NCBI RefSeq assembly: GCF_002939885.1
Contig: NZ_MDED01000011.1
Span: 54,853-118,852 of the forward strand
Direction of reading: 5' to 3'
DNA length: 64,000 bases
From: Xanthomonas cucurbitae
GTDB taxonomy: Bacteria > Pseudomonadota > Gammaproteobacteria > Xanthomonadales > Xanthomonadaceae
The first letter of the stretch is position 1. Every line of letters starts with the position of its first letter. The position numbers were made by a program, and so were the translations under genes. The notes below the pieces were generated by a model. It saw only the letters and a list, made by a program, of their open reading frames with translations. It ran no database searches and had not been told where the DNA came from. This document shows positions 46,088-52,730 of this stretch, piece after piece.

Positions 46088-46404
46088 TGCTGGTTTCCCT
46101 TTCTGGTGATGATCGTGACGATTTTGAGTTGATCCCGCGCCCATCACTTATAATTCTGAGAGGGCGATGTAATGGATGGCGGGATTTTCAATCGTTGCCT
46201 GACATGCTTGTGATTCAATGTCGATGCTCCCAAGGCAGCGATTCATCTGCATCGGATTTTCGATGACAGCAAAGCGGCTGGCGGATATTGCCTGGCGTTG
46301 TTGATTAGCGGGGTAAGCAGTTGGCCAGTGGCACGAAATATGCCGCGTTCATGCCAGGAGTCTTCAATTTCAACGGTTGCCTGAGAACGGACGAGCGTGT
46401 GTAG
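46088..46404. other. Spacer between the orphan gene and the glycoside-hydrolase-like gene
   Basis: No gene is seen. The minus strand has TATAAG (complement 46147-46152), a possible -10 for the 171-residue gene 60 bases downstream, without a clear -35. A short motif CAA(T/C)(C/G)GTTGCCTGA occurs twice (near 46188 and 46369). Confidence 0.35.
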
Positions 46405-47091
46405 TCACTGCACGCTCGGATCAGCCAGGCTCGAATAGCTAAGGTCAACTTCCAGCCCATCGCAGGGCGTGCCGGGAAGCGACAACACGGCATCCTGTTC
46501 GTATTGCCAGAGCATCGCCTGGGAATAGCCGCAGCCGGCCGGGTCGGCGGGCTGTAGGTGCTGGATATCGCCGGCGTAGCGATGACGCCCTGCGGTCGAA
46601 ACCCGCCAGGCCCAGACGCGCGGGGATGGGCCGGGGCCGATCCGCGACAGCAATTCCACCGCGCGTGCGTGAGAGCAGTACAGGCCTGGCGAGTAGCCAT
46701 GCTCCACCAGCGCGGCGATCCACATGCGGATGTAGTCGATGGCGGCCTGGGGCGGGCTGCCGCCATCTTCCCAGTCGAGATAGACCACCGCGCCTTCGGG
46801 AAAGCCTTCGTTGCGCGCCAGCGCTGCAGCCTGCGCGCCGTCGATGCTGCCTTGTCGGGCGGTGACGTCGTGCGAGCCGGGGCCGGTGGTCTGCTGGCCA
46901 AGGTAGACCGGTGCCAGGCCCCAGCCTTGCGCGGTCAGCGCGGCGCGTTGGCCCATCCATCCGGCATCGGCATGACTGGGCGCTGGTGCCAGGTAATAGC
47001 CGCACCATGCCAGGCTGGTCTGGGTCTTGAGCCAGTGCAGCGAAGGAAGTCCTGGGAATTGATCGGTGTCCAAGCCTGCGTAGAACGTCAT
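46405..47091 (-). CDS. DUF1906 / Rv2525c-like glycoside hydrolase-like protein
   Basis: This 228-residue protein has the TIM-barrel pattern of the DUF1906 glycoside-hydrolase-like family: start MTFYAGLDTDQFP with an acidic end of strand 1, YYLAPAPSHAD, GWGLAPVYLGQQT, then GAVVYLDWEDGG with candidate catalytic acids, YSPGLYCSHARAVELL and MLWQYEQDAV with C-terminal VDLSYSS. Family members are related to GH25 lysozyme-like enzymes and are thought to cut cell-wall glycans. There is no signal peptide, so release would need lysis or another route. A strong ribosome-binding site (GAAGGAG) precedes the ATG. It follows the reb genes on the same strand. Confidence 0.85.
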   Translation of the reverse strand: MTFYAGLDTDQFPGLPSLHWLKTQTSLAWCGYYLAPAPSHADAGWMGQRAALTAQGWGLAPVYLGQQTTGPGSHDVTARQGSIDGAQAAALARNEGFPEGAVVYLDWEDGGSPPQAAIDYIRMWIAALVEHGYSPGLYCSHARAVELLSRIGPGPSPRVWAWRVSTAGRHRYAGDIQHLQPADPAGCGYSQAMLWQYEQDAVLSLPGTPCDGLEVDLSYSSLADPSVQ

Positions 47092-47188
47092 GTCGAAACT
47101 CCTTCGGGTCGAGTGTTGGCTGGACCCGGTCGAGATTGTCGGGGCGACGGCGGTGTGGCTGCGCGATGGGATTGCCTGGGTGGCACAG

Positions 47189-47248
47189 GCGCTGGCGCTC
47201 GTTCCCCGCAGGACGTGGGAAATTCACTGTGAATACCGGCGCCAGCGC
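47189..47248. repeat. Long-range inverted repeat with inner palindrome
   Basis: GCGCTGGCGC (47189-47198) and GCGCCAGCGC (47239-47248) are perfect inverted repeats. The loop holds ATTCACTGTGAAT (47222-47234), itself palindromic. It lies just after the last reb-block gene and before the glycoside-hydrolase-like gene, so it may end the reb transcript or bind a regulator. Confidence 0.45.
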
Positions 47249-47270
47249 TGCACCGAAGTGCATCGATTCG

Positions 47271-47897
47271 TCAATCGCCGGCACCGTTGCCGGCGTTCGG
47301 ATTCGTCGAGGCTGTGGCGTTCATCGCCTGCTCGGCCTGTTGCTGCGCAGCGGCGACCGCAGCGGCGGCAGCCTGGTCGGCCTGCTGCAGTGCCTGCGTT
47401 GCGCTATCGACAGCCTGGTTATTGCCGGCAGCAGCAGTCGCGGCGGTTGCTGCCTGCATGGCCTCCTGCACAGCCACGTCGCTGGCCGCCATGGCCTGAT
47501 CGATCTGGGCCTGCGCCGCCTGCAGTGCGGCGGCTGCCTGCGACAACGCGGGCGGTTGCGCAGGCGTGGCGGCGCCGGTGGTCTGGGTTTGAGGGGGCGG
47601 CTGGATATCGTCGGACATGCTGGTTTCTCCGGGAGTTGAAGCGGGGTGGCGCCAAGCAACGGCATCGCTGCGCGAGCGCTGCGTCGGCGCGGTGGGTGGT
47701 GCGGTTTCGGCTGGGCGTTGCGCTGCGAGATTGCGCAGCATTTCGCCCAACGCGTGTTCGGCCTGCGTCATGCCCTGGCGTGCGGCCGCCTGGGCGGCTG
47801 CGCGACCTGCCTGCACCGCTTCGCGCACGGCGTCGGCGGCGCTGATCGCAGGCAGGGCCTGCTCGGTGGCCTCGGGGAGCGGCGTCGGTGCGTTCAC
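47271..47897 (-). CDS. Ala/Gln-rich coiled-coil protein of the R-body-type locus
   Basis: The frame starts at a GTG overlapping the stop of the 354-aa gene (GTGA) and encodes 208 residues. The first ~90 residues (AADAVREAVQAGRAAAQAAARQGMTQAEHALGEML) and the last ~85 (SQAAAALQAAQAQIDQAMAAS, QALQQADQAAAAAVAAAQQQAEQAM) are Ala/Gln helices with heptad character, joined by a Pro/Thr/Arg linker. An internal ATG at 47618 (MSDDIQPPPQ) has its own good site (CCGGAGAAACCAGC), so a 115-residue product could be made from the same frame. I do not recognise a family. It may bundle with RebB-type helices. Confidence 0.7.
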   Translation of the reverse strand: MNAPTPLPEATEQALPAISAADAVREAVQAGRAAAQAAARQGMTQAEHALGEMLRNLAAQRPAETAPPTAPTQRSRSDAVAWRHPASTPGETSMSDDIQPPPQTQTTGAATPAQPPALSQAAAALQAAQAQIDQAMAASDVAVQEAMQAATAATAAAGNNQAVDSATQALQQADQAAAAAVAAAQQQAEQAMNATASTNPNAGNGAGD

Positions 47898-48958
47898 TCC
47901 GCTGCTTCCGTCTCGTTGGGCGCGCTCGCAGTTGCGGGGGCGGCACCGAAGTCGCGTAGCGAGATGATGCCGTCGTTGACCTGCAGCAGCGCTGCCAGAC
48001 TGTCGTTCTGGATAGCGAACAGGCAGCTGTTGCCAGTCTGGCCCAGCACGCCACGGGTGGGCCGGTGGGCCGCCAGGAATGCCTGCGCAGACGACACGTA
48101 GAGATGGATCGCGTCGCTTGCCGCCTGGTCGCTGCCGTCGCCTCGGTAGCGGGTGTGCTGGACGATTTGCTGGGCGGCCAGCGAGAGCCGTGCAAAGCCG
48201 ATCTGGCGACCGTGCATCAGCCATTCCGTAACGCTGCGTTCGACCTCGGTGGGCGAGGGCAGTCCCTGGACCTGCGGGCAATCCAGGGTGCCGAACAGCA
48301 GCGGCAGCAGCGTCTGCAGTGCCGAGGCGGCCGCCTGCGCGCGGTCGTCCGCAGCGGCGATCGCCTGGGTGCAGGTCAGATAGAACCGGTAGTAATCACA
48401 GAATTCCAGCGGTGTGCGTGCCTGCTCCACGGCGAATGCTGCCGCTTCCTGCTGCAGTGCCGGTGTGACGTTGGCCGGCGGCGCTTCGGCGGCCAGCTGG
48501 CGTAGCGCCAGGCTTTCTTCCAGGTCCAGCGACTGGAACAGGCCCGCGCCATCGATTTTCAACTGCGTCAGCAGGCTGGGGCCGGCGGCCAGGTCGCTGG
48601 CCGCGAACAGGGCGTTTTCGCGAAAAATACGCTGCACTTGCGCCTTGACCACCGAGCCGGTATCGCCTGATTCAGCCTGTATCAGCGCGCCCAGATCGGT
48701 GGAGTTCAGGGTCATCAACTTGATCGGGCTGACCTTCAGCTCTAGTTGCGGCAACCAGGACAAACGCGAGCCATGCAGCCCCTGCTGCACGTCGCCCAGC
48801 AAGCTGCTTTCGTCGGGAAAGTCGTAGCGCAAGTTGGGCGATCGGATCGCCCACGCCAGCCATTGCGTGCCTCCATCGACGAACGCCAGGCATTGCCTGG
48901 CCAGTGTCGACAACATCGTCGGCATCGAGATGGTGCGGCCTGCGATCGAAACGGACAT
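47894..48958 (-). CDS. Hypothetical 354-aa protein of the R-body-type locus
   Basis: This 354-residue protein starts MSVSIAGRTISMPTMLSTL after a strong AAGGAG site. It is mostly helical, without a signal peptide. A central region is Ala-rich (TCTQAIAAADDRAQAAASALQTLL), and the C-terminal ~80 residues look mixed (AIQNDSLAALLQVNDGIISLRDFG). I do not recognise the family. It lies between RebB-like genes and the coiled-coil gene, with which it overlaps by GTGA, so it is part of the same unit. It may be an assembly factor or a large structural partner, but this is only by position. Confidence 0.78.
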   Translation of the reverse strand: MSVSIAGRTISMPTMLSTLARQCLAFVDGGTQWLAWAIRSPNLRYDFPDESSLLGDVQQGLHGSRLSWLPQLELKVSPIKLMTLNSTDLGALIQAESGDTGSVVKAQVQRIFRENALFAASDLAAGPSLLTQLKIDGAGLFQSLDLEESLALRQLAAEAPPANVTPALQQEAAAFAVEQARTPLEFCDYYRFYLTCTQAIAAADDRAQAAASALQTLLPLLFGTLDCPQVQGLPSPTEVERSVTEWLMHGRQIGFARLSLAAQQIVQHTRYRGDGSDQAASDAIHLYVSSAQAFLAAHRPTRGVLGQTGNSCLFAIQNDSLAALLQVNDGIISLRDFGAAPATASAPNETEAAE

Positions 48959-48977
48959 GGTGTGACTCCTTGTGAAC

Positions 48978-49325
48978 TCAACCTGCGGGGAAATTCTTCA
49001 ATACCAGGCCCGCCGCCGAACCGATCCTGGCAAAGTCGTCGGTGGCGCCCTGCATCAGCGCCTGCGCCTGGGTGAGTGCGGTCACGTACTTTTCGTCGCC
49101 GGTGGCCAGGTATTGCGCCATCGCCACGCCGACCGCGGTGGTTGCGATGGTCGAGACATTGCGTAGCGCGTCGGTGGCGTCCTGCACGGCAATGGCCGTC
49201 GATTGCGCCACCGATTGGTAGGCCTTTCCGGCCCCGCTGGTCAGGACGACCTGTGGACTCATGGTGGCCATCTGCGTCTGGTTGATGACGTCGATGACCT
49301 GGGCATTGACCTTCGTCGGTTCCAT
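48978..49325 (-). CDS. Divergent RebB-like protein
   Basis: This 115-residue protein starts MEPTKVNAQVIDVINQTQM; the ATG at 49325 has GGGAG upstream, preferred to a TTG at 49376. It keeps the RebB pattern: VNAQVIDVINQ, a central Ala/Gly helix (SGAGKAYQSVAQSTAIAVQDATDAL) and a second helix (STIATTAVGVAMA). The extra C-terminal ~40 residues (YVTALTQAQALMQGATDDFARIG) are not in the short RebB proteins. It is probably a minor R-body component or assembly protein. Confidence 0.78.
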   Translation of the reverse strand: MEPTKVNAQVIDVINQTQMATMSPQVVLTSGAGKAYQSVAQSTAIAVQDATDALRNVSTIATTAVGVAMAQYLATGDEKYVTALTQAQALMQGATDDFARIGSAAGLVLKNFPAG

Positions 49326-49398
49326 CTCGGCTCCCATGAAATGATCTGCGGCCTGGCAATCAGGCCTGGTTGTCAAACGCGTCGGCTATGCAGGCGCC

Positions 49399-50070
49399 TT
49401 ATGGCGGAGGCGGCGTTGCAGGCGCAGGTGGAGATGCAGGTGCAGGCACAGATGCAGATGCAGGTGCAGCAGGAGCAGCAGGTGCAGGTGCAGCATGGGG
49501 TGCGTCAGCAGCTGCGGTGGCGGCTGAAACGGAGGGTGGAGCAGCAGGAGGGTCAGGAGTGGCAGCATGATCGGGGCCAGCGCCGGGGACGGGAGGGGGA
49601 GTGGCCGGCAGCGGCGGCGGCACGCTCAGCGCATGTAGTTCCATGAGGTCTGCAGTGGCGGTGGCTGCGTCGGTGGATGCGCCTTGCGCCTGGGTCTTCA
49701 GCACATCGACTGCCGTCTTGGCCTCTGCCGTAGCCGCGGCGATCAGCGCCGCCGGAGGAGACGGTGCCGGCGGCGGACCAGGCAGTGGCGCGACCGTCGG
49801 TGCGGGGCCGGGTGGGGCGGGCGGAGGCGGTGGGGTAAACGGAAACGGCGCGGAGATCATCTTGGCGCAGGCGGCGGTGATCGCGGCAGCATTAATCATG
49901 CCGGCGCCCTGCTGCCGGTTGACCGCGTTGTGCATCGCCATGCCCAAGGTCTCCAGCATCACGGCATCGAGCATGCCCAACGCGTGCGCGGGCGCCTGGC
50001 CCGTGGTCAGCGTCACGACGCTGCTGACAGCGTCGACGATCTGGCTGTTCACGGTACTGTCGTCGATCAT
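49399..50070 (-). CDS. RebB-like protein with long Pro/Ala-rich tail
   Basis: This 223-residue protein starts at the ATG at 50070, which overlaps the stop of the gene before (ATGA) and has AAAGGAG upstream. Residues 1-70 match RebB: STVNSQIVDAVSSVVTL, then ALGMLDAVMLETLGMAMHNAVNRQQ with the NA..QQ signature. The remaining ~150 residues are low-complexity Pro/Ala (FPFTPPPPPAPPGPAP, HAAPAPAAPAAPASASVP), partly from a GGTGCA-type hexamer repeat in the DNA. Such a tail could coat or link the R-body ribbon. Length of the tail may vary between strains. Confidence 0.8.
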   Translation of the reverse strand: MIDDSTVNSQIVDAVSSVVTLTTGQAPAHALGMLDAVMLETLGMAMHNAVNRQQGAGMINAAAITAACAKMISAPFPFTPPPPPAPPGPAPTVAPLPGPPPAPSPPAALIAAATAEAKTAVDVLKTQAQGASTDAATATADLMELHALSVPPPLPATPPPVPGAGPDHAATPDPPAAPPSVSAATAAADAPHAAPAPAAPAAPASASVPAPASPPAPATPPPP

Positions 50071-50312
50071 GGCGAAGTCGCTCCTTTCTGGATGATTGAG
50101 GCAAGGATCTGGGTGAGCGCGGCCTCGGCGAGCACCTGTCCGCGTTGCTGGCTGGCGACGGCGTTTTCCATCGCCAGCGCGATGGAGTCCGCCAGCGCCA
50201 GATAGGTCGCGCCCATCGCAAAGGCCGGCGCGTGTCCGATGGCCATTGCCGTGCCGGTGGCGGCGGTACCGATCAGGCTGGTAACGCCCGCTGTGCGTGC
50301 ACTGCGCTGCAT
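50067..50312 (-). CDS. Short RebB-like protein
   Basis: This 81-residue protein keeps the central RebB region: AIGHAPAFAMGATYLALADSIALAMENAVASQQRGQVLAEAALTQIL, with the APA.AMG, A..NAV..QQ order of the short RebB proteins, although the N-terminal VN.QITD is replaced by TAGVTSLIGTAATG. There is no good ribosome-binding site before the ATG, and it lies 17 bases after the previous stop, so translation may be coupled. The stop overlaps the next start (ATGA). Confidence 0.75.
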   Translation of the reverse strand: MQRSARTAGVTSLIGTAATGTAMAIGHAPAFAMGATYLALADSIALAMENAVASQQRGQVLAEAALTQILASIIQKGATSP

Positions 50313-50329
50313 GGCGGGGTGGTGGCGCC

Positions 50330-50665
50330 CTAGGCCAGGGACGGCCTAGGTTGGGCAATGCCGGCCGAGGCCGAAAACAGCACGGTGTTCTGCGGCGCGT
50401 GCCTGCATGCGTATTGAAGGGCCACGCCGTTGGGCAGGCGTTCCAGGTAGGCGACATTGTCGCGCGGCACGTCGATCACGCCATTGCGTGCCTGGCGATA
50501 CACCAAGGGCTGAGCTCCGGGAATCACCGGCAGGATGCCGTCGAATTCGACATTCATCACTGCTTTCTGGTGCGGTGCGAACGTCGCCACGATGGTGCGG
50601 CCCCGGATGAGCCTCACCACCACATCCAGGGTGTTGGAGGTGGAGACATGATGGAGGTGCAACAT
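50330..50665 (-). CDS. Conserved small hypothetical protein of the R-body-type locus
   Basis: This 111-residue protein starts MLHLHHVSTSNTLDVVVRLIRG with AAAGGA upstream. It looks like a small beta-rich protein (LIRGRTIVATFAPHQKAVMNVEFDG, VIDVPRDNVAYLERLPNGVALQYAC). It has no RebB pattern and no signal peptide. Its place between two blocks of RebB genes in a tight array suggests a role in R-body assembly or control, but the family is not recognised. Confidence 0.72.
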   Translation of the reverse strand: MLHLHHVSTSNTLDVVVRLIRGRTIVATFAPHQKAVMNVEFDGILPVIPGAQPLVYRQARNGVIDVPRDNVAYLERLPNGVALQYACRHAPQNTVLFSASAGIAQPRPSLA

Positions 50666-50726
50666 GATGCGTCCTTTCTGGAGTCAACCAGCGAAATGCG
50701 AGGAGGGAGTGGCATCGCATGTCGAA

Positions 50727-50761
50727 CCAGGCGCCGCCCGCGCGGCGGCAGCGGCGCCTGG
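50727..50761 (-). promoter_or_regulatory. Strong hairpin after the RebB block
   Basis: CCAGGCGCCGC (50727-50737) and GCGGCGCCTGG (50751-50761) form a perfect 11-bp stem 8 bases after the fourth rebB stop. No T tract follows on the minus strand. It is the kind of stem that protects the upstream mRNA from 3' exonucleases and cuts expression of later genes, so the four RebB proteins may be made in excess. Confidence 0.6.
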
Positions 50762-50768
50762 CCGCCGA

Positions 50769-51047
50769 TCAGGTCAGCCCGACGCTGAGGATTTCGCGGG
50801 TGGCCACGCCGTCGGAGGCGGTGTCGATCGAGTACAGGGTGGACACGCCCTGGGTGGTGGACGCCTGCATCGTCACGTAGGACTGCTGCTGGTTGTTGGT
50901 GGCATTGTGCGCGGCGTTGGACAGCGCCTGGCTGGTGGCGACGAACAGGTTGCCCATTGCGATCGCCGGCGCATCGCCGAGGACCTTGGTGTTGACCTGG
51001 GAAACGGAATCGGTGATCTGGCTGTTGACGGCAGTCGGAAAGGCCAT
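50769..51047 (-). CDS. RebB-family R-body protein (fourth of tandem set)
   Basis: This 92-residue protein is a short RebB ('killing trait') family member: MAFPTAVNSQITDSVSQVN, VLGDAPAIAMGNLFVATSQ, ALSNAAHNATNNQQQSYVTM, then TQGVSTLYSIDTASDG. The fixed pattern is VN.QITDSV, an Ala-rich helix, and NA..NQQQ. AAGGAG precedes the ATG. It is slightly diverged from its three upstream copies and is followed by a strong hairpin. RebA/RebB proteins of Caedibacter polymerise into coiled ribbons that unroll on acidification; this should be a structural subunit. Confidence 0.9.
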   Translation of the reverse strand: MAFPTAVNSQITDSVSQVNTKVLGDAPAIAMGNLFVATSQALSNAAHNATNNQQQSYVTMQASTTQGVSTLYSIDTASDGVATREILSVGLT

Positions 51048-51101
51048 GGTGATAGCTCCTTGAGGTGATGGAAGAACGAAGAACCTGCGGCGTTGGCGTG
51101 G

Positions 51102-51368
51102 TTAGCCGAGAATCTTCTTGGTGGTGGCACCGAGGGTGCCGGTATCGAGCGAATACAGCAGCGAGACGCCCATCGTGGTTGCTGCCTGTGCGGTGACGTA
51201 CATCTGTTGTTGCGCCAGCGTTGCGTTATGGGCTGCATTGGCCAGCGCTTGCGCGGTGGCCTGGTACAGATTGCCCATGGCCGCAGCTGGAGCGCTGCCC
51301 AGGACCTGCAGATTGGCTTGGGTGACCGAATCGGTGATCTGATCGTTGACGGCGGTGGGAAATGCCAT
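51102..51368 (-). CDS. RebB-family R-body protein (third of tandem set)
   Basis: This 88-residue protein shares the start MAFPTAVNDQITDSVTQAN with the neighbouring copies but has VLGSAPAAAMGN, ATLAQQQMYVTAQ, and GVSLLYSLDTGTLGATTKKILG in place of the common forms. It is the most diverged of the first three, so it may have a distinct position in the polymer. AAGGA precedes the ATG. No cysteine is present. Confidence 0.9.
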   Translation of the reverse strand: MAFPTAVNDQITDSVTQANLQVLGSAPAAAMGNLYQATAQALANAAHNATLAQQQMYVTAQAATTMGVSLLYSLDTGTLGATTKKILG

Positions 51369-51398
51369 TGGCGGGTGTCCTTGGCGTCAGCCGGTTGG

Positions 51399-51668
51399 TC
51401 AGACGCCCAGGATCTGCTTGGTGACCACGCCGGTAGTGGCGGTGTCGATGGAGTACAGCGTGGCCACGCCCATGGTGGTGGCCGATTGCGCGGTGACATA
51501 GCTCTGCTGCTGCGCATTGGTCGCGTTGTGCGCCGCATTGGCCAGCGCCTGCGCAGTGGCCTGGTACAGGTTGCCCATGGCGATGGCCGGGGCGTCGCCG
51601 AGCACCTTGGTATTGACCTGGGTGACGGAGTCGGTGATCTGGTTGTTGACGGCGGTGGGAAATGCCAT
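51399..51668 (-). CDS. RebB-family R-body protein (second of tandem set)
   Basis: This 89-residue protein differs from the first copy at only a few residues before the last ~8: N9 for D, V18 for A and V for A near the end. The body (VLGDAPAIAMGNLYQATAQ, ALANAAHNATNAQQQSYVT) is the same. AGGAG precedes the ATG. The near identity shows recent duplication or gene conversion. Confidence 0.9.
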   Translation of the reverse strand: MAFPTAVNNQITDSVTQVNTKVLGDAPAIAMGNLYQATAQALANAAHNATNAQQQSYVTAQSATTMGVATLYSIDTATTGVVTKQILGV

Positions 51669-51691
51669 TGGTTTCTCCTAAAAAGTTGGAA

Positions 51692-51985
51692 TCAGCGCGA
51701 CGTCAGCCCCGGCACGCCTGTGCTCAGAATCTGCTTGGTCGCCACCCCGGTGGTGGCGGTATCGATGGAGTAGAGCGTGGCCACGCCCATGGTGGTGGCC
51801 GATTGCGCGGTGACGTAACTCTGCTGCTGCGCATTGGTGGCGTTGTGGGCTGCATTGGCCAGCGCCTGTGCGGTGGCCTGGTACAGGTTGCCCATGGCGA
51901 TGGCGGGGGCATCGCCCAGCACCTTGGTGTTGGCTTGTGTGACGGAGTCGGTGATCTGGTCGTTGACGGCGGTTGGAAATGCCAT
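51692..51985 (-). CDS. RebB-family R-body protein (first of tandem set)
   Basis: This 97-residue protein is the promoter-proximal copy. It has the full RebB pattern MAFPTAVNDQITDSVTQAN, VLGDAPAIAMGNLYQATAQ, ALANAAHNATNAQQQSYVT and a slightly longer end (STGVPGLTSR) than the next copy. GGGAG precedes the ATG. A sigma-54 promoter candidate lies 65-78 bases upstream, giving a predicted leader of ~50 bases. Confidence 0.9.
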   Translation of the reverse strand: MAFPTAVNDQITDSVTQANTKVLGDAPAIAMGNLYQATAQALANAAHNATNAQQQSYVTAQSATTMGVATLYSIDTATTGVATKQILSTGVPGLTSR

Positions 51986-52730
51986 GCTGTTACTCCCTGG
52001 TTGGCGGATGGGTGTAGCGCTTGAACAAACGTGACGGTGTCGAGGTCCCGCAAGCAGCCTGCCGGTCTGGTGGAGATGTGTTGCGGTGGCGCCGCATCAC
52101 CGTGGAGCAACAGTAGATCGCTTCCGCGTCGCAGGATTGGTTCAAACGACGGCAATGCCGGGCTTATCGACGCAACGCCGCCATTGCTTGAGAGCGATAT
52201 GCCGATTACCACCGTGATCTGGAACGTGGTGCGGGCGATTCATTGGCCAATCGCAACCGGGTTTGCACAAACACCCTGCGCAATGCGCCGGTCGGTGTGC
52301 GTGTCGGGGCCGGGCTGGCAGCTCGCGTTTGCTTGGGCAAGCCTCTGCGGCGGCCGGTGGCGGCTGAGATGCCATCGATGCCCGGCCGGGGCGTGCCGGC
52401 GGTGTTTGCGGGAGTGGTTGCGAGCGGCAGGCATTCGCGGACCGCGTGGCTGCGTGGTGCTGGCGCATGCAGCAGTGACTGCGGCGCGCGGGCTTGTGTG
52501 CCTGGCACGTCGGGCCGGGCCGGTCAGTGGGGGTGATGTGGTATTGCGTAGGCTGCGCGCGGTCGAGGACACCTGCGACCGGTGGCCCTACTGGATGCGC
52601 TGGGTGATGTGGTGTTCATGGCAGGCGCGCAGTTGAACCCTGTTGGCACGCGCAGCGCGGTGTCTGCTGCATGCGTCTCCCGCACCGCCGCTGGCCAGCA
52701 ACGCCTGGGCGCTGCTGGCCGGATCCTGCG
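51986..52730. other. Upstream region of the R-body-type locus
   Basis: No gene is supported in these 745 bases; open frames on both strands lack ribosome-binding sites and family motifs. The region holds the sigma-54 promoter candidate (52050-52063) and room for an enhancer upstream. hemE ends at 52731 on the same strand, so read-through from hemE into the reb genes is possible, as no clear terminator is seen. Confidence 0.4.
52050..52063 (-). promoter_or_regulatory. Sigma-54 (-24/-12) promoter candidate for the reb genes
   Basis: The minus strand reads CGGCAGGCTGCTTGC, matching the consensus TGGCACG-N4-TTGC at 9 of 11 fixed positions, with the key GG and GC exactly 10 bases apart. The predicted start (~12 bases downstream) leaves a leader of ~50 bases to the first rebB ATG. 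Position and fit make it a good candidate, but GC-rich DNA gives chance matches. Confidence 0.6.

Noticed and set aside
47163..47176. GG-N10-GC match on the minus strand ahead of the glycoside-hydrolase-like gene
   Set aside because: Only GGCA fits; the -12 part is TCGC. Such matches are common by chance in GC-rich DNA.
52031..52636. 201-aa plus-strand open frame upstream of the reb genes
   Set aside because: Its composition (Arg, Cys and Trp-rich) is that of a GC-rich non-coding frame and it overlaps the promoter candidate.
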